Source: Nocardioides acrostichi (GTDB lineage Bacteria; Actinomycetota; Actinomycetes; Propionibacteriales; Nocardioidaceae). From it: a DNA stretch of 64,000 nt. The translations under genes were made by a program, and so were the position numbers. Numbering within the stretch: position 1 is the stretch's first letter; the number at the start of each line of letters is the position of its first letter. The stretch spans positions 868,001-932,000 of the forward strand of contig NZ_JADIVZ010000001.1 in NCBI RefSeq assembly GCF_015319165.1, given 5' to 3'. Shown here in pieces: positions 50,035-58,152 of the stretch. The notes under the pieces are model-generated. The model was given only the letters and a program-made list of their open reading frames with translations, was not told the origin of the DNA and did no database searches.

Positions 50035-51597
50035 TCACCTCAGCGCCCAGCGCAGCACGCGGATGCGGAACTTCGAGACGTCGTAGCGTGTCCCGGCGGG
50101 TGCGTCGAGCTGCCAGACGACGTGGTGTCGGCCGGTCGCGGAGTCGAGGCTCACGAGGTCGTGGTTGGGGGACCGGACGGTGTCTCCAGGGTGCTCGCCC
50201 CACGTGCCGTCGAGCCGAGCCGGGCGCGCCAGCCGGTGACGGCGGTCCTGAAAGGCCAGGTCCAGTGCAGCCGACCTCGTACCGCGGGCGGCGCCGCCGA
50301 CGACGGTGATGCGCAGGCCGCGATAGCGGTCGTTGCGCGTGTGCTTGGTGGGCGTGAAGCCGGCCGGCAGGGCGGCGCCGAACGCGGCCGCGATGTGGCC
50401 CTGGGAGCGGTCCGAGCAACGCGTCAGTGTCACGAACCCCAGTGAGCCGGCACCGCCGTGGCTCGAGGGGCGCTTCAAGGTGGAGCACCGCCCGACCGCC
50501 GTGCCACCCATCACCGAGCCTGCTCGCACGGTGCGCTCCCACTCGACGCGCTGCAGGCGTTCGGTGCCGACGTGCATCGGGCCGAGATCCCGCTCGGTCC
50601 GGTTTCCGGCCGGGTCCGTGGCGACGAGGCGCACCTCGAAGTCCCCCACCAGCGGGTGGGCTCCGCGGTGCGGCGGCACCCAGCGGTCACTGCCCTGGTG
50701 GATGTTGGCGACGTGCACGACGGTCCCGTCGTGATCGAGCACCTCGAGCCTCACAGCAGCGGACTCGTCGGTGCGGGCGTGGACGCGCACGAAGTCGAGG
50801 TAGTCGTCATCCGCCGGGTAGACGACATCGCCCGACAGATCCGCTCGGAGGAAGGTGGGCGAGGTGTCGTCCACCTCCACCTCGACGGTGACGTCGTCGG
50901 GGAGCGGGCCGAAGCGCTCGGCCTCGTAGTCGAGGTGCGCCGCCAGGGTGAAGGAGCCCTCGGGCGCACCGGCCAGGTCGACGACCAGCGGGAAGCCGTA
51001 GTCGGCCCGGTCCGGGACGACGAAGTCGGAGGTGCCGTGGAGCACGGGGGTGTCGGCGCCGGGCGCGGTCAGCTGCCAGGTGGCCGTGCCCTCGCCGGGA
51101 GGCGGGATCCACGAGGAGCGGAGGCCGAGGGAGACTGGTCGCGGCCGCACGTACGACGGCGCCCACGCCTGGACGTCGAGCGAGCTGTGCACGTGGAGCA
51201 CCGGCGAGGTGGCGATCGTGGTGCAGCTCTCGGCGAGGCAGCCGACGACATACACCGAGGCGTCGCCCTCGGGGGAGAGGTCGACCTCGGTCGAGCCGTG
51301 CGGGTCGAGAGGTTGGTCGCTCGCCCACTGCGAGCCCCAACGCGCGGAGACGGTGTCGTACTCGTCGGTGTCGACCTGGACGGCGTAGGGCGTCGTCGTC
51401 GGGTTGAGGGCGACGACCGGCGGGAAGGTGACGCTGGTGGCCCGGGCCGGCGCGGCGTCGTCCGCGCCGGCGGGCGGCGGGGCGACGCCGACGAGCGCCG
51501 CGAGGAGCAGCAGCGTGGCGGGCACCGCCCTGGCGAGCGCCACTCTGGCGAGCATCACGGCCGTGAGGCCCGCGGCCGAGGTGCGGGTGGAGGACAT
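50035..51597 (-). CDS. Secreted Ig-like-domain protein of unknown function (paralogue of the upstream gene)
   Basis: A 520-residue protein. The N terminus has a long hydrophobic signal (AVPATLLLLAALVGVAPPPAGADD). The middle is made of beta-sandwich segments that resemble Ig/cadherin-like repeats (VEVEVDDTSPTFLRADLSGD; DFEVRLVATDPAGNRTERDLG). The C-terminal third contains CSTLKRPSSHGGAGSLGFVT and ends RIRVLRWALR. It clearly shares domain order and motifs with the upstream gene product, so they are a tandem duplication. No enzymatic motif is seen. The ATG at 51597 overlaps the upstream stop by one base (TGATG). Confidence 0.8.
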   Translation of the reverse strand: MSSTRTSAAGLTAVMLARVALARAVPATLLLLAALVGVAPPPAGADDAAPARATSVTFPPVVALNPTTTPYAVQVDTDEYDTVSARWGSQWASDQPLDPHGSTEVDLSPEGDASVYVVGCLAESCTTIATSPVLHVHSSLDVQAWAPSYVRPRPVSLGLRSSWIPPPGEGTATWQLTAPGADTPVLHGTSDFVVPDRADYGFPLVVDLAGAPEGSFTLAAHLDYEAERFGPLPDDVTVEVEVDDTSPTFLRADLSGDVVYPADDDYLDFVRVHARTDESAAVRLEVLDHDGTVVHVANIHQGSDRWVPPHRGAHPLVGDFEVRLVATDPAGNRTERDLGPMHVGTERLQRVEWERTVRAGSVMGGTAVGRCSTLKRPSSHGGAGSLGFVTLTRCSDRSQGHIAAAFGAALPAGFTPTKHTRNDRYRGLRITVVGGAARGTRSAALDLAFQDRRHRLARPARLDGTWGEHPGDTVRSPNHDLVSLDSATGRHHVVWQLDAPAGTRYDVSKFRIRVLRWALR

Positions 51598-53111
51598 CAG
51601 CGCAGCACCCAGCGCTTGACCTGGATCCGGAACTTCTGGAGGTCGTAGCGGCTGCCGGCGGCCAGCCCGGCCTGCCACCACACGTAGTAGCGGTCGCTGC
51701 GGCGGTCGTGGCGCACGACGCGGGTGATGCCGCGCGCCAGCTTGTCGAGGTCGTGACGCCCGTAACCCTCGTAGAACGTGCGCTTTCCGAGGAGGCGGTC
51801 GTGCAGGTCGGTGTAGGCCATGACGAGGTAGGGGTCACGGCCCGCGTCGCGAGCAGGGCCTCCGAGGAGCGAGATCTGCAGCCCCGAGTACCGGGAGCGG
51901 CGCGTCTTCTGGGTCGGGGTGAAGCTGTCGGGGAGGTAGGCGCCGAACCCGGCCGCCACCACCGACTGGCTCGCCGTCCGGCACCGGGTCAGGGAGGCGA
52001 ATCCGAGGGATCCGGCGCCGCCGTGGGTCGACGGGCTGCGCAGCTGGGAGCACCTGTCCACGTGGGTTCCGCCGAGCACCTTCTTGGCCGACATCTGACG
52101 AACGGTGACCACCTGGCGCAGCCGCTTCTTCGGCGTCACGCGCACCTGGCCGGCGACCACCCTCGCCGTGTTGCCGGCCTCGTCAGTGGCGACGAGCCGC
52201 AGGGTGTAGACGCCGGCGTCGATGCGGTTCGGGTACTTGGTGCGGGGGTACCACTTGGCGCGGTCGTGCACGAAGGTGTCGCCGGCCACCACCGTCCCGT
52301 CGCCGTCGAGCACCTCGTAGGCGCGTTCGGTCTCGCCCGACCAGGTCGCGGAGAACGAGGCGAAGTCGAGGTAGTAGTCGCGCTCGGGGTAGACGTGGTC
52401 CTCGTAGAGGCGCACGGCGGTGATGGACGGCGGCGTGTCGTCGACCACGATCGGTGCCTCGACGGCGCTCGCCAGGGGGCCGTAGCCGTCGACGTCGGCC
52501 GTGACGTCGACCCGGGCCAGGTAGTCGCCCTCGGGAAGGTCGCTGAGGTCGACGGGCACGCTCACCTCGCCGAGCCAGTCGGCCTGGAGGTCGACCGTGC
52601 CGGACCCCTCGGTGAGCGCCGCAGCCTCGGGCGTGGCGGCCGGTACGATGCTCCAGCTCGCCTCACCCACGGTGCCCTCCGGCAGCCGCCAGGAGATCTG
52701 CAGGTGGAGGGCGGTCGCTTGGGACGGGCTGCGCAGCGTCCGGGAGGGCGGCCAGAGCCCCAGCGTGCGATGGACGGTCACCTCGGGGCCAACCCCGATC
52801 TCATCGCAAGCGCTCGCGATGCACCCGTAGACCAGGACCGGGCCGGAGCCGTCCCGCGGGAACTCGATGGTGGTGCCGCCGTGCGCGTCGAGGGTCTGGG
52901 GTTCTGCGTAGTGCGAGGGCCACCGCGCCTGGACCGTGTCGTAGCCGTCGACCTCGACCTGCACCACGTAGTCGGTGGTGTCCGGGTTCAGCGTGGTGAT
53001 GTCGGGGAAGGTCACGGTGGCCGTCGGGTCACCCTCGGCGGCGAGGGACGGCGACGTCACGCCGAGCGCGAGGGTGCTGGCGGTGAGCAGGGCGAACAGA
53101 GCAGAGCGCAC
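51597..53111 (-). CDS. Secreted Ig-like-domain protein of unknown function
   Basis: A 504-residue protein with a Sec signal (ALFALLTASTLALGVTSPSLAAEG). The domain order is the same as in the downstream paralogue: strand-rich N-terminal domain (TVTFPDITTLNPDTTDYVVQ), a central part (VVDDTPPSITAVRLYEDHVY; YTLRLVATDEAGNTARVVAG), then CSQLRSPSTHGGAGSLGFAS and an ending RYDLQKFRIQVKRWVLR. Family membership is not recognised; the sandwich repeats look like Ig-like domains. Possibly surface-attached or released. GTG start at 53111. The pair is likely a single transcript. Confidence 0.8.
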   Translation of the reverse strand: MRSALFALLTASTLALGVTSPSLAAEGDPTATVTFPDITTLNPDTTDYVVQVEVDGYDTVQARWPSHYAEPQTLDAHGGTTIEFPRDGSGPVLVYGCIASACDEIGVGPEVTVHRTLGLWPPSRTLRSPSQATALHLQISWRLPEGTVGEASWSIVPAATPEAAALTEGSGTVDLQADWLGEVSVPVDLSDLPEGDYLARVDVTADVDGYGPLASAVEAPIVVDDTPPSITAVRLYEDHVYPERDYYLDFASFSATWSGETERAYEVLDGDGTVVAGDTFVHDRAKWYPRTKYPNRIDAGVYTLRLVATDEAGNTARVVAGQVRVTPKKRLRQVVTVRQMSAKKVLGGTHVDRCSQLRSPSTHGGAGSLGFASLTRCRTASQSVVAAGFGAYLPDSFTPTQKTRRSRYSGLQISLLGGPARDAGRDPYLVMAYTDLHDRLLGKRTFYEGYGRHDLDKLARGITRVVRHDRRSDRYYVWWQAGLAAGSRYDLQKFRIQVKRWVLR

Positions 53112-53210
53112 GAGAGTCCCCAGAGCGTGGCCGACCCGGGCGGCTCCCGAGGCGTCGTCGCGGCACCTTAACTCTCTCTCAGGCCATCCTCAGGAATATG
53201 GGGCGCTTTG

Positions 53211-54482
53211 TTACCGGGGTGAGACCCGCAGGATCACGTCGTTGCCGTCGCCGTTGTCGGTGAGCAGCACGACGTCGTTGCCTGGGATCTGCACGACCTG
53301 GCGGATCCGTCCGTACTGCTTGAGGCTCTGCGGCGCCTTGACACCCTTGAGTCGCCCGCGAGAGTCGAAGCGCAAGAACAGCACCTCGGTGTCCTTGAGC
53401 ACCCCGACTGCCATGGTGCCGCGCAGCCCGCCCCACTTCTTGCCGTACACGAAGGTGCCGCCGCTGGGGGCGACGGTCGGGTCGCCCGAACGCCACCGGG
53501 CGCCGACCTGGCGGCCTGGCAGGGAGAAGTCGGTCATCGGCACCGACTCGTCGTAGGTCGTGCTGCCGTTCGACGACACCGGGTTCCAGCCGTAGTCGCC
53601 GCCCTTGACGAGCTTGTTCACCTCGTCGTCGCGGTAGCTGCCGTGCTCCACGTTCCACACCGTGCCGTCGTTGCGCTGCGCGAGACCCTGCACGTTGCGG
53701 TGGCCGTAGGTGTAGACGTACCGCTTGCGTTGGTTCGTCGCCTTGGCGAACGGGTTGCCGGGCCACGGCTTGCCGGTGAAGCGGTTCAGCCGCAGCGTCT
53801 TGCCGCCGAGGGAGCGCAGGTTCTCGGGGTTGGTGCCGATGGCCGCATCGCCGGTGCCGACGTGCAGGGCGCCGTCGTCGGCGACCAGGAGCCGACAGCC
53901 GCCGTGCCGACCGGACGACGTCGGGAACCCGGCCACCAGGGTGCCGCGCCGCAGCGCCTTCGTGCCGTCGTCCGAGAGCTTCCACGCCTTGACCCGCACG
54001 TCGTGACCAGTGCTCGTGGTGGCGCCCTGGCAGGTGTAGAAGCGGCGGTTCTTCGCGAAGTTCGGATCGACCGCCAGGCCCATGAGCCCGGTCTCGCCCG
54101 AGACCCACACGTTCTCGCTCGGGAAGTCGACCGTGCGCACGGTGCCCCCCTTCGTGAGCACCGAGAGCGTCGCCCTCTCACGCTGGGTGAAGAGCAGGGC
54201 ACCGTTGCCGATCGGCGCGGCGTCCCACGGGTGGTCGAGCCCCTCGGCGATCGTCGTCACCTTCAGGTCCGGGACGCCGCGCGCGTCGGTCTCGGGGCTG
54301 GCCGTGTTCGCGGGCTCGGTCTCCTGGCCGCTGACAGACGCCGACGAGGACGCCGAGGGCCCCGAGGGCGCCGGATCCCGGCCGGCGTCCTCGGCGTTGC
54401 AGGCGACGGTCGTACCGAGAGCGAGAGCGAGGGTCAGGCCGGTGCCGAGGCTGACCTGGCGGGCGCGTCGGGGCAGGTGCAT
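53211..54482 (-). CDS. PQQ-dependent sugar dehydrogenase-type lipoprotein
   Basis: A 423-residue protein of the glucose/sorbosone dehydrogenase beta-propeller family. The signal ends with a lipobox (LALALGTTVAC). The linker is Ser/Ala/Glu-rich. Motifs: IAEGLDHPWDAAPIGNGALLFTQRE, ETGLMGLAVDPNFAKNRRFYTCQG, RHGGCRLLVADDGALHVGTGDAA, LNRFTGKPWPGNPFA, YGHRNVQGLAQRND and GGDYGWNPV, which are the blade motifs around the PQQ site. No PQQ synthesis genes are in the window. Probably an extracytoplasmic quinone-dependent aldose or glucose oxidase, or a non-catalytic propeller. ATG at 54482. Confidence 0.88.
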   Translation of the reverse strand: MHLPRRARQVSLGTGLTLALALGTTVACNAEDAGRDPAPSGPSASSSASVSGQETEPANTASPETDARGVPDLKVTTIAEGLDHPWDAAPIGNGALLFTQRERATLSVLTKGGTVRTVDFPSENVWVSGETGLMGLAVDPNFAKNRRFYTCQGATTSTGHDVRVKAWKLSDDGTKALRRGTLVAGFPTSSGRHGGCRLLVADDGALHVGTGDAAIGTNPENLRSLGGKTLRLNRFTGKPWPGNPFAKATNQRKRYVYTYGHRNVQGLAQRNDGTVWNVEHGSYRDDEVNKLVKGGDYGWNPVSSNGSTTYDESVPMTDFSLPGRQVGARWRSGDPTVAPSGGTFVYGKKWGGLRGTMAVGVLKDTEVLFLRFDSRGRLKGVKAPQSLKQYGRIRQVVQIPGNDVVLLTDNGDGNDVILRVSPR

Positions 54483-54520
54483 CTCGACACGGTACGTCGC
54501 GGGCCGAGGTCGCGGCCTCG

Positions 54521-55405
54521 TCAGAAGGTGTGGTCCGGCCCCGGGAAGGTGCCGGCCTTGACGTCGTCGGCGTAGGCGCGGGCGCCGTCCAGCAGCACCT
54601 GGTGCACGTCGGCGTACTGCTTGACGAAGCGCGCCATCTTGCCGGTGCGCAGGCCGAAGGCGTCCTGCCACACCAGCACCTGGCCGTCGCACTGGTTGCC
54701 GGCGCCGATGCCGATCGTCGGGATGACCAGCTCGCGGCTGATCTCGCCGGCCACGTCGCCCGGCACCATCTCCATGACCACCGCGAAGGCTCCCGCGGCC
54801 TCGACCGCCTTGGCGTCGGTGCGCATCCGGTCGGCGGCGTCGCCGCGACCCTGCACCCGGTAGCCGCCGAGTACGTGCTCGGACTGCGGGGTGAAGCCGA
54901 TGTGCGCGATGACCGGGATGCCGCCTGCCACCAGCTTCTCGATGACCGGCGCCATCTCGGCACCGCCCTCGAGCTTCACGCAGTGCGCGCCCGCCTCCTT
55001 CATGAACCGCACGGCGGTGCAGTAGCCCTGCTCGGGCGAGGCCTGGTAGCTGCCGAAGGGCAGGTCGCCGACGACCATCGCGCGCCGGGTCGACCGCGAG
55101 ACCGCACGCGTCAGGGGGAGCAGTTCGTCGACCGTGATCGGCAGGGAGGTCTCGTTGCCGAGCACGTTGTTCGACGCCGAGTCGCCCACCAGCAGCAGGT
55201 CGATGCCGGCCTCGTCGAAGGTCGCCGCGGTGTACATGTCGTACGCCGTCAGCATCGTGATCTTCTCCCCGCGCTCCTTCATCTCACGCAGGTGGTGGGT
55301 GCGCACACGACGTACGGGGCTGCTCGCCTCGGGCGAGGGCGTCGCGGAGCCGCTGCCGTAGGGCGCAGTCTCCTCGGGGGTGCCGGATGCGGGGTTCTGG
55401 CTCAT
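54521..55405 (-). CDS. panB: 3-methyl-2-oxobutanoate hydroxymethyltransferase
   Basis: A 294-residue enzyme of pantothenate synthesis that adds a hydroxymethyl group from methylene-THF to 2-oxoisovalerate. Motifs: EKITMLTAYDMYTAATFDEAG, LLVGDSASNNVLG (Mg ligand Asp in LVGDS), GDLPFGSYQ, VKLEGG, IPVIAHIGFTPQ, EMVPGDVAGEIS, PTIGIGAGNQCDGQVLV. A 30-residue disordered N terminus rich in Ser/Pro precedes the core. ATG at 55405. The reason for its position beside the propeller lipoprotein is not clear. Confidence 0.96.
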   Translation of the reverse strand: MSQNPASGTPEETAPYGSGSATPSPEASSPVRRVRTHHLREMKERGEKITMLTAYDMYTAATFDEAGIDLLLVGDSASNNVLGNETSLPITVDELLPLTRAVSRSTRRAMVVGDLPFGSYQASPEQGYCTAVRFMKEAGAHCVKLEGGAEMAPVIEKLVAGGIPVIAHIGFTPQSEHVLGGYRVQGRGDAADRMRTDAKAVEAAGAFAVVMEMVPGDVAGEISRELVIPTIGIGAGNQCDGQVLVWQDAFGLRTGKMARFVKQYADVHQVLLDGARAYADDVKAGTFPGPDHTF

Positions 55406-55503
55406 CGTCGAGCTCCTTCTTCCATCTCGCGGCTCCCTGACGGAGTCCACGGACCGCCATCCAGGCTAGGGCCATCACGACCCCGCCGCCGACGTGTCGC
55501 TCG

Positions 55504-56262
55504 TCACTCCGGGTCGAGGTGCGCCTCGAGGTCGAAGAGCTCGAGCAGGCCTGCGTCGACGTCGACGAGGTGCTCCGCCCCGGCCCGCACCAGGTGCCGC
55601 AGGTCGCGCTCGACCGGGGCGAGTAGCAGCCCGGACCAGCCGGTCAGCAGCAGCCGGCCGGTGGGCGCGCGCATCCGGTGAGCCGCGTGCGGGGCGCCGT
55701 GCGTGGGTACGAGCGGGCGCGCTCGGGCCCTCTCGGCGAGGTCCAGGTACCGCTCGGTCCACGCCTCGTCGGGCAGCTGGGTGCGGGTGCGGGGCCGCCA
55801 GTGGCGGACGCTCGGCGGGGGCGCGGCGCGGTGCAGGCGCATCAGCAGGCGGGTCAGCGCCTCGACCTCGGTGCGGTCGCGCGGCGGATCCTCGACCGGC
55901 TCGCCCCAGACCCAGGGCGCCGCGGTGACGCCGAAGCCGGACGCCGGTCCCCGCAGGCCGGCGACGTAGCCGCCGGTGGCGCGCGGGAGGCCGGCGACGA
56001 CCCCGTCGACGGCGAAGGCCAGGTGCCCCGCCCCGGCCTGCGCGGCCTCAAGCGCCTCCAGCCCCCCGACCACCTCCTGGTCGGTGCCTCCGAGCGCTCG
56101 CGCCGTGACGAACAGCTGCGGGGCTCCCCGCTCGTCGGCGCGCCAGTGCAGGCTCCGCCCGCCGAGCGGGAGCCGCTCCACCGCGTCGACGTCGACGTCC
56201 CAGTGGGTGCGCAGGGTGCGCAGCACGTCATGGTCGGCGACGTCGGGTGATGCCTCGGGCAC
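55504..56262 (-). CDS. Aminoglycoside phosphotransferase-like protein with degenerate catalytic motifs
   Basis: A 252-residue protein whose C-terminal half aligns by eye with the APH/choline kinase fold. The Brenner motif HGDxHxxN appears as HGAPHAAH, with the catalytic Asp replaced by Ala. The Mg-binding D of IDWxxAxxxPPERDL appears as TGWSGLLLAPVERDL. With these residues missing, phosphoryl transfer is doubtful. The start of the protein, with RLPLGGRSLHWRADERGAPQLFVTA, resembles the nucleotide-binding lobe. It may be a pseudokinase or a decayed enzyme still kept as an open frame. GTG start at 56262. Confidence 0.62.
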   Translation of the reverse strand: MPEASPDVADHDVLRTLRTHWDVDVDAVERLPLGGRSLHWRADERGAPQLFVTARALGGTDQEVVGGLEALEAAQAGAGHLAFAVDGVVAGLPRATGGYVAGLRGPASGFGVTAAPWVWGEPVEDPPRDRTEVEALTRLLMRLHRAAPPPSVRHWRPRTRTQLPDEAWTERYLDLAERARARPLVPTHGAPHAAHRMRAPTGRLLLTGWSGLLLAPVERDLRHLVRAGAEHLVDVDAGLLELFDLEAHLDPE

Positions 56263-56323
56263 GGCGCCAGCGTGTCACGGCCGAGGCCGCGCCTGGAGGC
56301 CCGGACGAGTGCCCCGAGCGGGC

Positions 56324-56830
56324 CTACACGGCGGCGACGGCCGCCTCGAGGTCGGCGACGACGATGCGCTGCATGCCGAGCATGGCCTGGGCGGCGGCGC
56401 TCGCGCGGGCCGGGTCGGGGTCGCTCATCAGCTCGTAGAGGCGGGTCGGGACGATCTGCCAGGAGAGCCCGAAGCGGTCCTTGAGCCAGCCGCACATGGA
56501 CTCCTGCCCGCCGCCCTCGAGCAGCGACGTCCAGTAGTGGTCGACCTCGGCCTGGTCGGCGCACGAGACCGAGAACGAGACCGCCTCGGTGAACGAGAAC
56601 ATGGGCCCGCCGTTGATCGCCTTGAAGGTCAGGCCGTCGAGGGTGAACTCGCCGGCCATGACCGTTCCGGGCTCGCCGGGCCCGGCCTCGGAGTAGCGGG
56701 AGAGGTGGCCGACCGAGGAGTTCGGGAAGATGGCGGCGTAGAAGTGCGCCGCCTCCTCGAGCTGGTCGTCGAACCACAGGCAGGGCTGGATGCCGGTCCC
56801 GGCGCCGGGACGGTCGGAGGTGAGGGTCAT
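56324..56830 (-). CDS. VOC family protein (PhnB / 3-demethylubiquinone-methyltransferase-like)
   Basis: A 168-residue vicinal oxygen chelate-fold protein. QPCLWFDDQLEEAAHFYAAIFPNSSVG, GEFTLDGLTFKAINGGPMFSFTEAVSFSVSCADQAEVDHYW, and CGWLKDRFGLSWQIVP are typical of the PhnB-like group. The metal ligands are not all evident. Function is not known. The ATG at 56830 is used. It is divergent from galE. Confidence 0.9.
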   Translation of the reverse strand: MTLTSDRPGAGTGIQPCLWFDDQLEEAAHFYAAIFPNSSVGHLSRYSEAGPGEPGTVMAGEFTLDGLTFKAINGGPMFSFTEAVSFSVSCADQAEVDHYWTSLLEGGGQESMCGWLKDRFGLSWQIVPTRLYELMSDPDPARASAAAQAMLGMQRIVVADLEAAVAAV

Positions 56831-56905
56831 GCGGGTGCAGACCGCGCGACACGTCAGGACTCATCGTTTCCGGCCCGGGGAGCCGCGCACGCTACGGTCG
56901 TGCGC

Positions 56906-57925
56906 ATGCGCGTCCTGGTCTCCGGCGGTGCCGGCTACATCGGATCCCACACCGTCCTGGCCCTCATCGAGGCGGGCCACGACGTGGTGGTCGTCGACGA
57001 CTTCTCCAACGCCAAGCCCACCGTCGTCGCCCGGCTCGAGGCGCTGTCGGGCCAGCACATCCCCGTGCACGCCTTCGACCTGACCGACGTCGACAAGACC
57101 GCGCACCTCTTCGGGATCGAGGAGATCGACGCCGTCATCCACTTCGCCGGTTTCAAGGCGGTGGGGGAGAGCGTCGAGAAGCCGCTGGAGTACTACCGCA
57201 ACAACCTCGACTCCTCCTTCGCGCTGCTGGAGGCCATGCGCCGCCACGACGTGCGCCGGCTGGTCTTCTCCTCCTCGGCCACCGTCTACGGCGAGCACGC
57301 CCCCGTGCCCTACGAGGAGGGGTTCGCGCACCTGTCGGCCAGCAGCCCCTACGGGCGCACCAAGGTGATGATCGAGCAGGTCATGACCGACGTCGCCCTC
57401 GCCACCCCGGGCCAGAGGGTGGCGCTGCTGCGCTACTTCAACCCGGTGGGCGCCCACCCCTCGGGCCAGATCGGCGAGGACCCGCAGGGCATCCCCAACA
57501 ACCTGATGCCGTTCATCGCCCAGGTGGCGGTGGGGCGTCGCGAGAAGCTCAACGTGTTCGGTGACGACTACCCCACGGCCGACGGCACCTGCGAGCGCGA
57601 CTACATCCACGTGCTCGACCTCGCCGCCGGGCACGTGGCTGCGCTGGAGCACCTCGACGACATGGCCGAGCCGGTGCGTGCGTTCAACCTCGGCACGGGC
57701 ACCGGCACCTCGGTGCTCGACCTCTTCCACGCCTTCGAGCGCGCCGTCGGCCGCGAGCTGCCCTACGAGGTGGTCGGACGCCGCGCCGGCGACCTGCCCG
57801 CCTTCTGGGCCGACCCCACCCGCGCCCACGAGGAGCTCGGCTGGCGCGCCTCCCGCACCATCGACGACATGTGCGCCGACGTGTGGCGCTGGCAGTCCGA
57901 GAACCCCCTCGGCTACCCGGACTGA
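56906..57925 (+). CDS. galE: UDP-glucose 4-epimerase
   Basis: A 339-residue extended SDR that interconverts UDP-glucose and UDP-galactose. NAD-binding is VSGGAGYIGSHTVLALIEAGHDVVVVDD. The catalytic region has VFSSSATVYGEHAPVPYEE and SASSPYGRTKVMIEQV (YxxxK, Tyr near residue 149). The core phrases LRYFNPVGAHPSGQIGEDP, NLMPFIAQVAVGRREKLNVFGDDYPTADGTCERDYIHV are typical of GalE. The ATG at 56906 is at the first strand. Followed by a repeat-rich gap. Confidence 0.96.
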   Translation: MRVLVSGGAGYIGSHTVLALIEAGHDVVVVDDFSNAKPTVVARLEALSGQHIPVHAFDLTDVDKTAHLFGIEEIDAVIHFAGFKAVGESVEKPLEYYRNNLDSSFALLEAMRRHDVRRLVFSSSATVYGEHAPVPYEEGFAHLSASSPYGRTKVMIEQVMTDVALATPGQRVALLRYFNPVGAHPSGQIGEDPQGIPNNLMPFIAQVAVGRREKLNVFGDDYPTADGTCERDYIHVLDLAAGHVAALEHLDDMAEPVRAFNLGTGTGTSVLDLFHAFERAVGRELPYEVVGRRAGDLPAFWADPTRAHEELGWRASRTIDDMCADVWRWQSENPLGYPD

Positions 57926-57992
57926 CCACCTCGGTGGTCGCCCTTCGACGCGCCTGGTACCTCGGCGGCTCAGGAACCGCAGCGAGCGCCAG

Positions 57993-58128
57993 CGAGCGTC
58001 GTCGAGACCGGGTGAGTGTTCGTGGGGGCGTCTCCTCTGACCTCGCGAGGTCTCGACGACGCTCGTCAGCGCTGCGCGCTGTCTCGCTGCTCGACCTGCG
58101 GTGGTGGGCGCTGTCTCGCTGCCCGACC
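57993..58128. repeat. Inverted and direct intergenic repeats
   Basis: CGAGCGTCGTCGAGACC (57993-58009) has its exact reverse complement at 58049-58065 (39 bases apart). A 21-bp direct repeat with one mismatch lies at 58076-58096 and 58108-58128 (GCGCTGTCTCGCTGCTCGACC and ...GCCCGACC). The 227-base gap between galE and nadE holds no gene. GGTCTCGAC also occurs near the 29-kb repeat. Confidence 0.8.
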
Positions 58129-58152
58129 ACCGGCGTCTGACACAGTAGGCAC

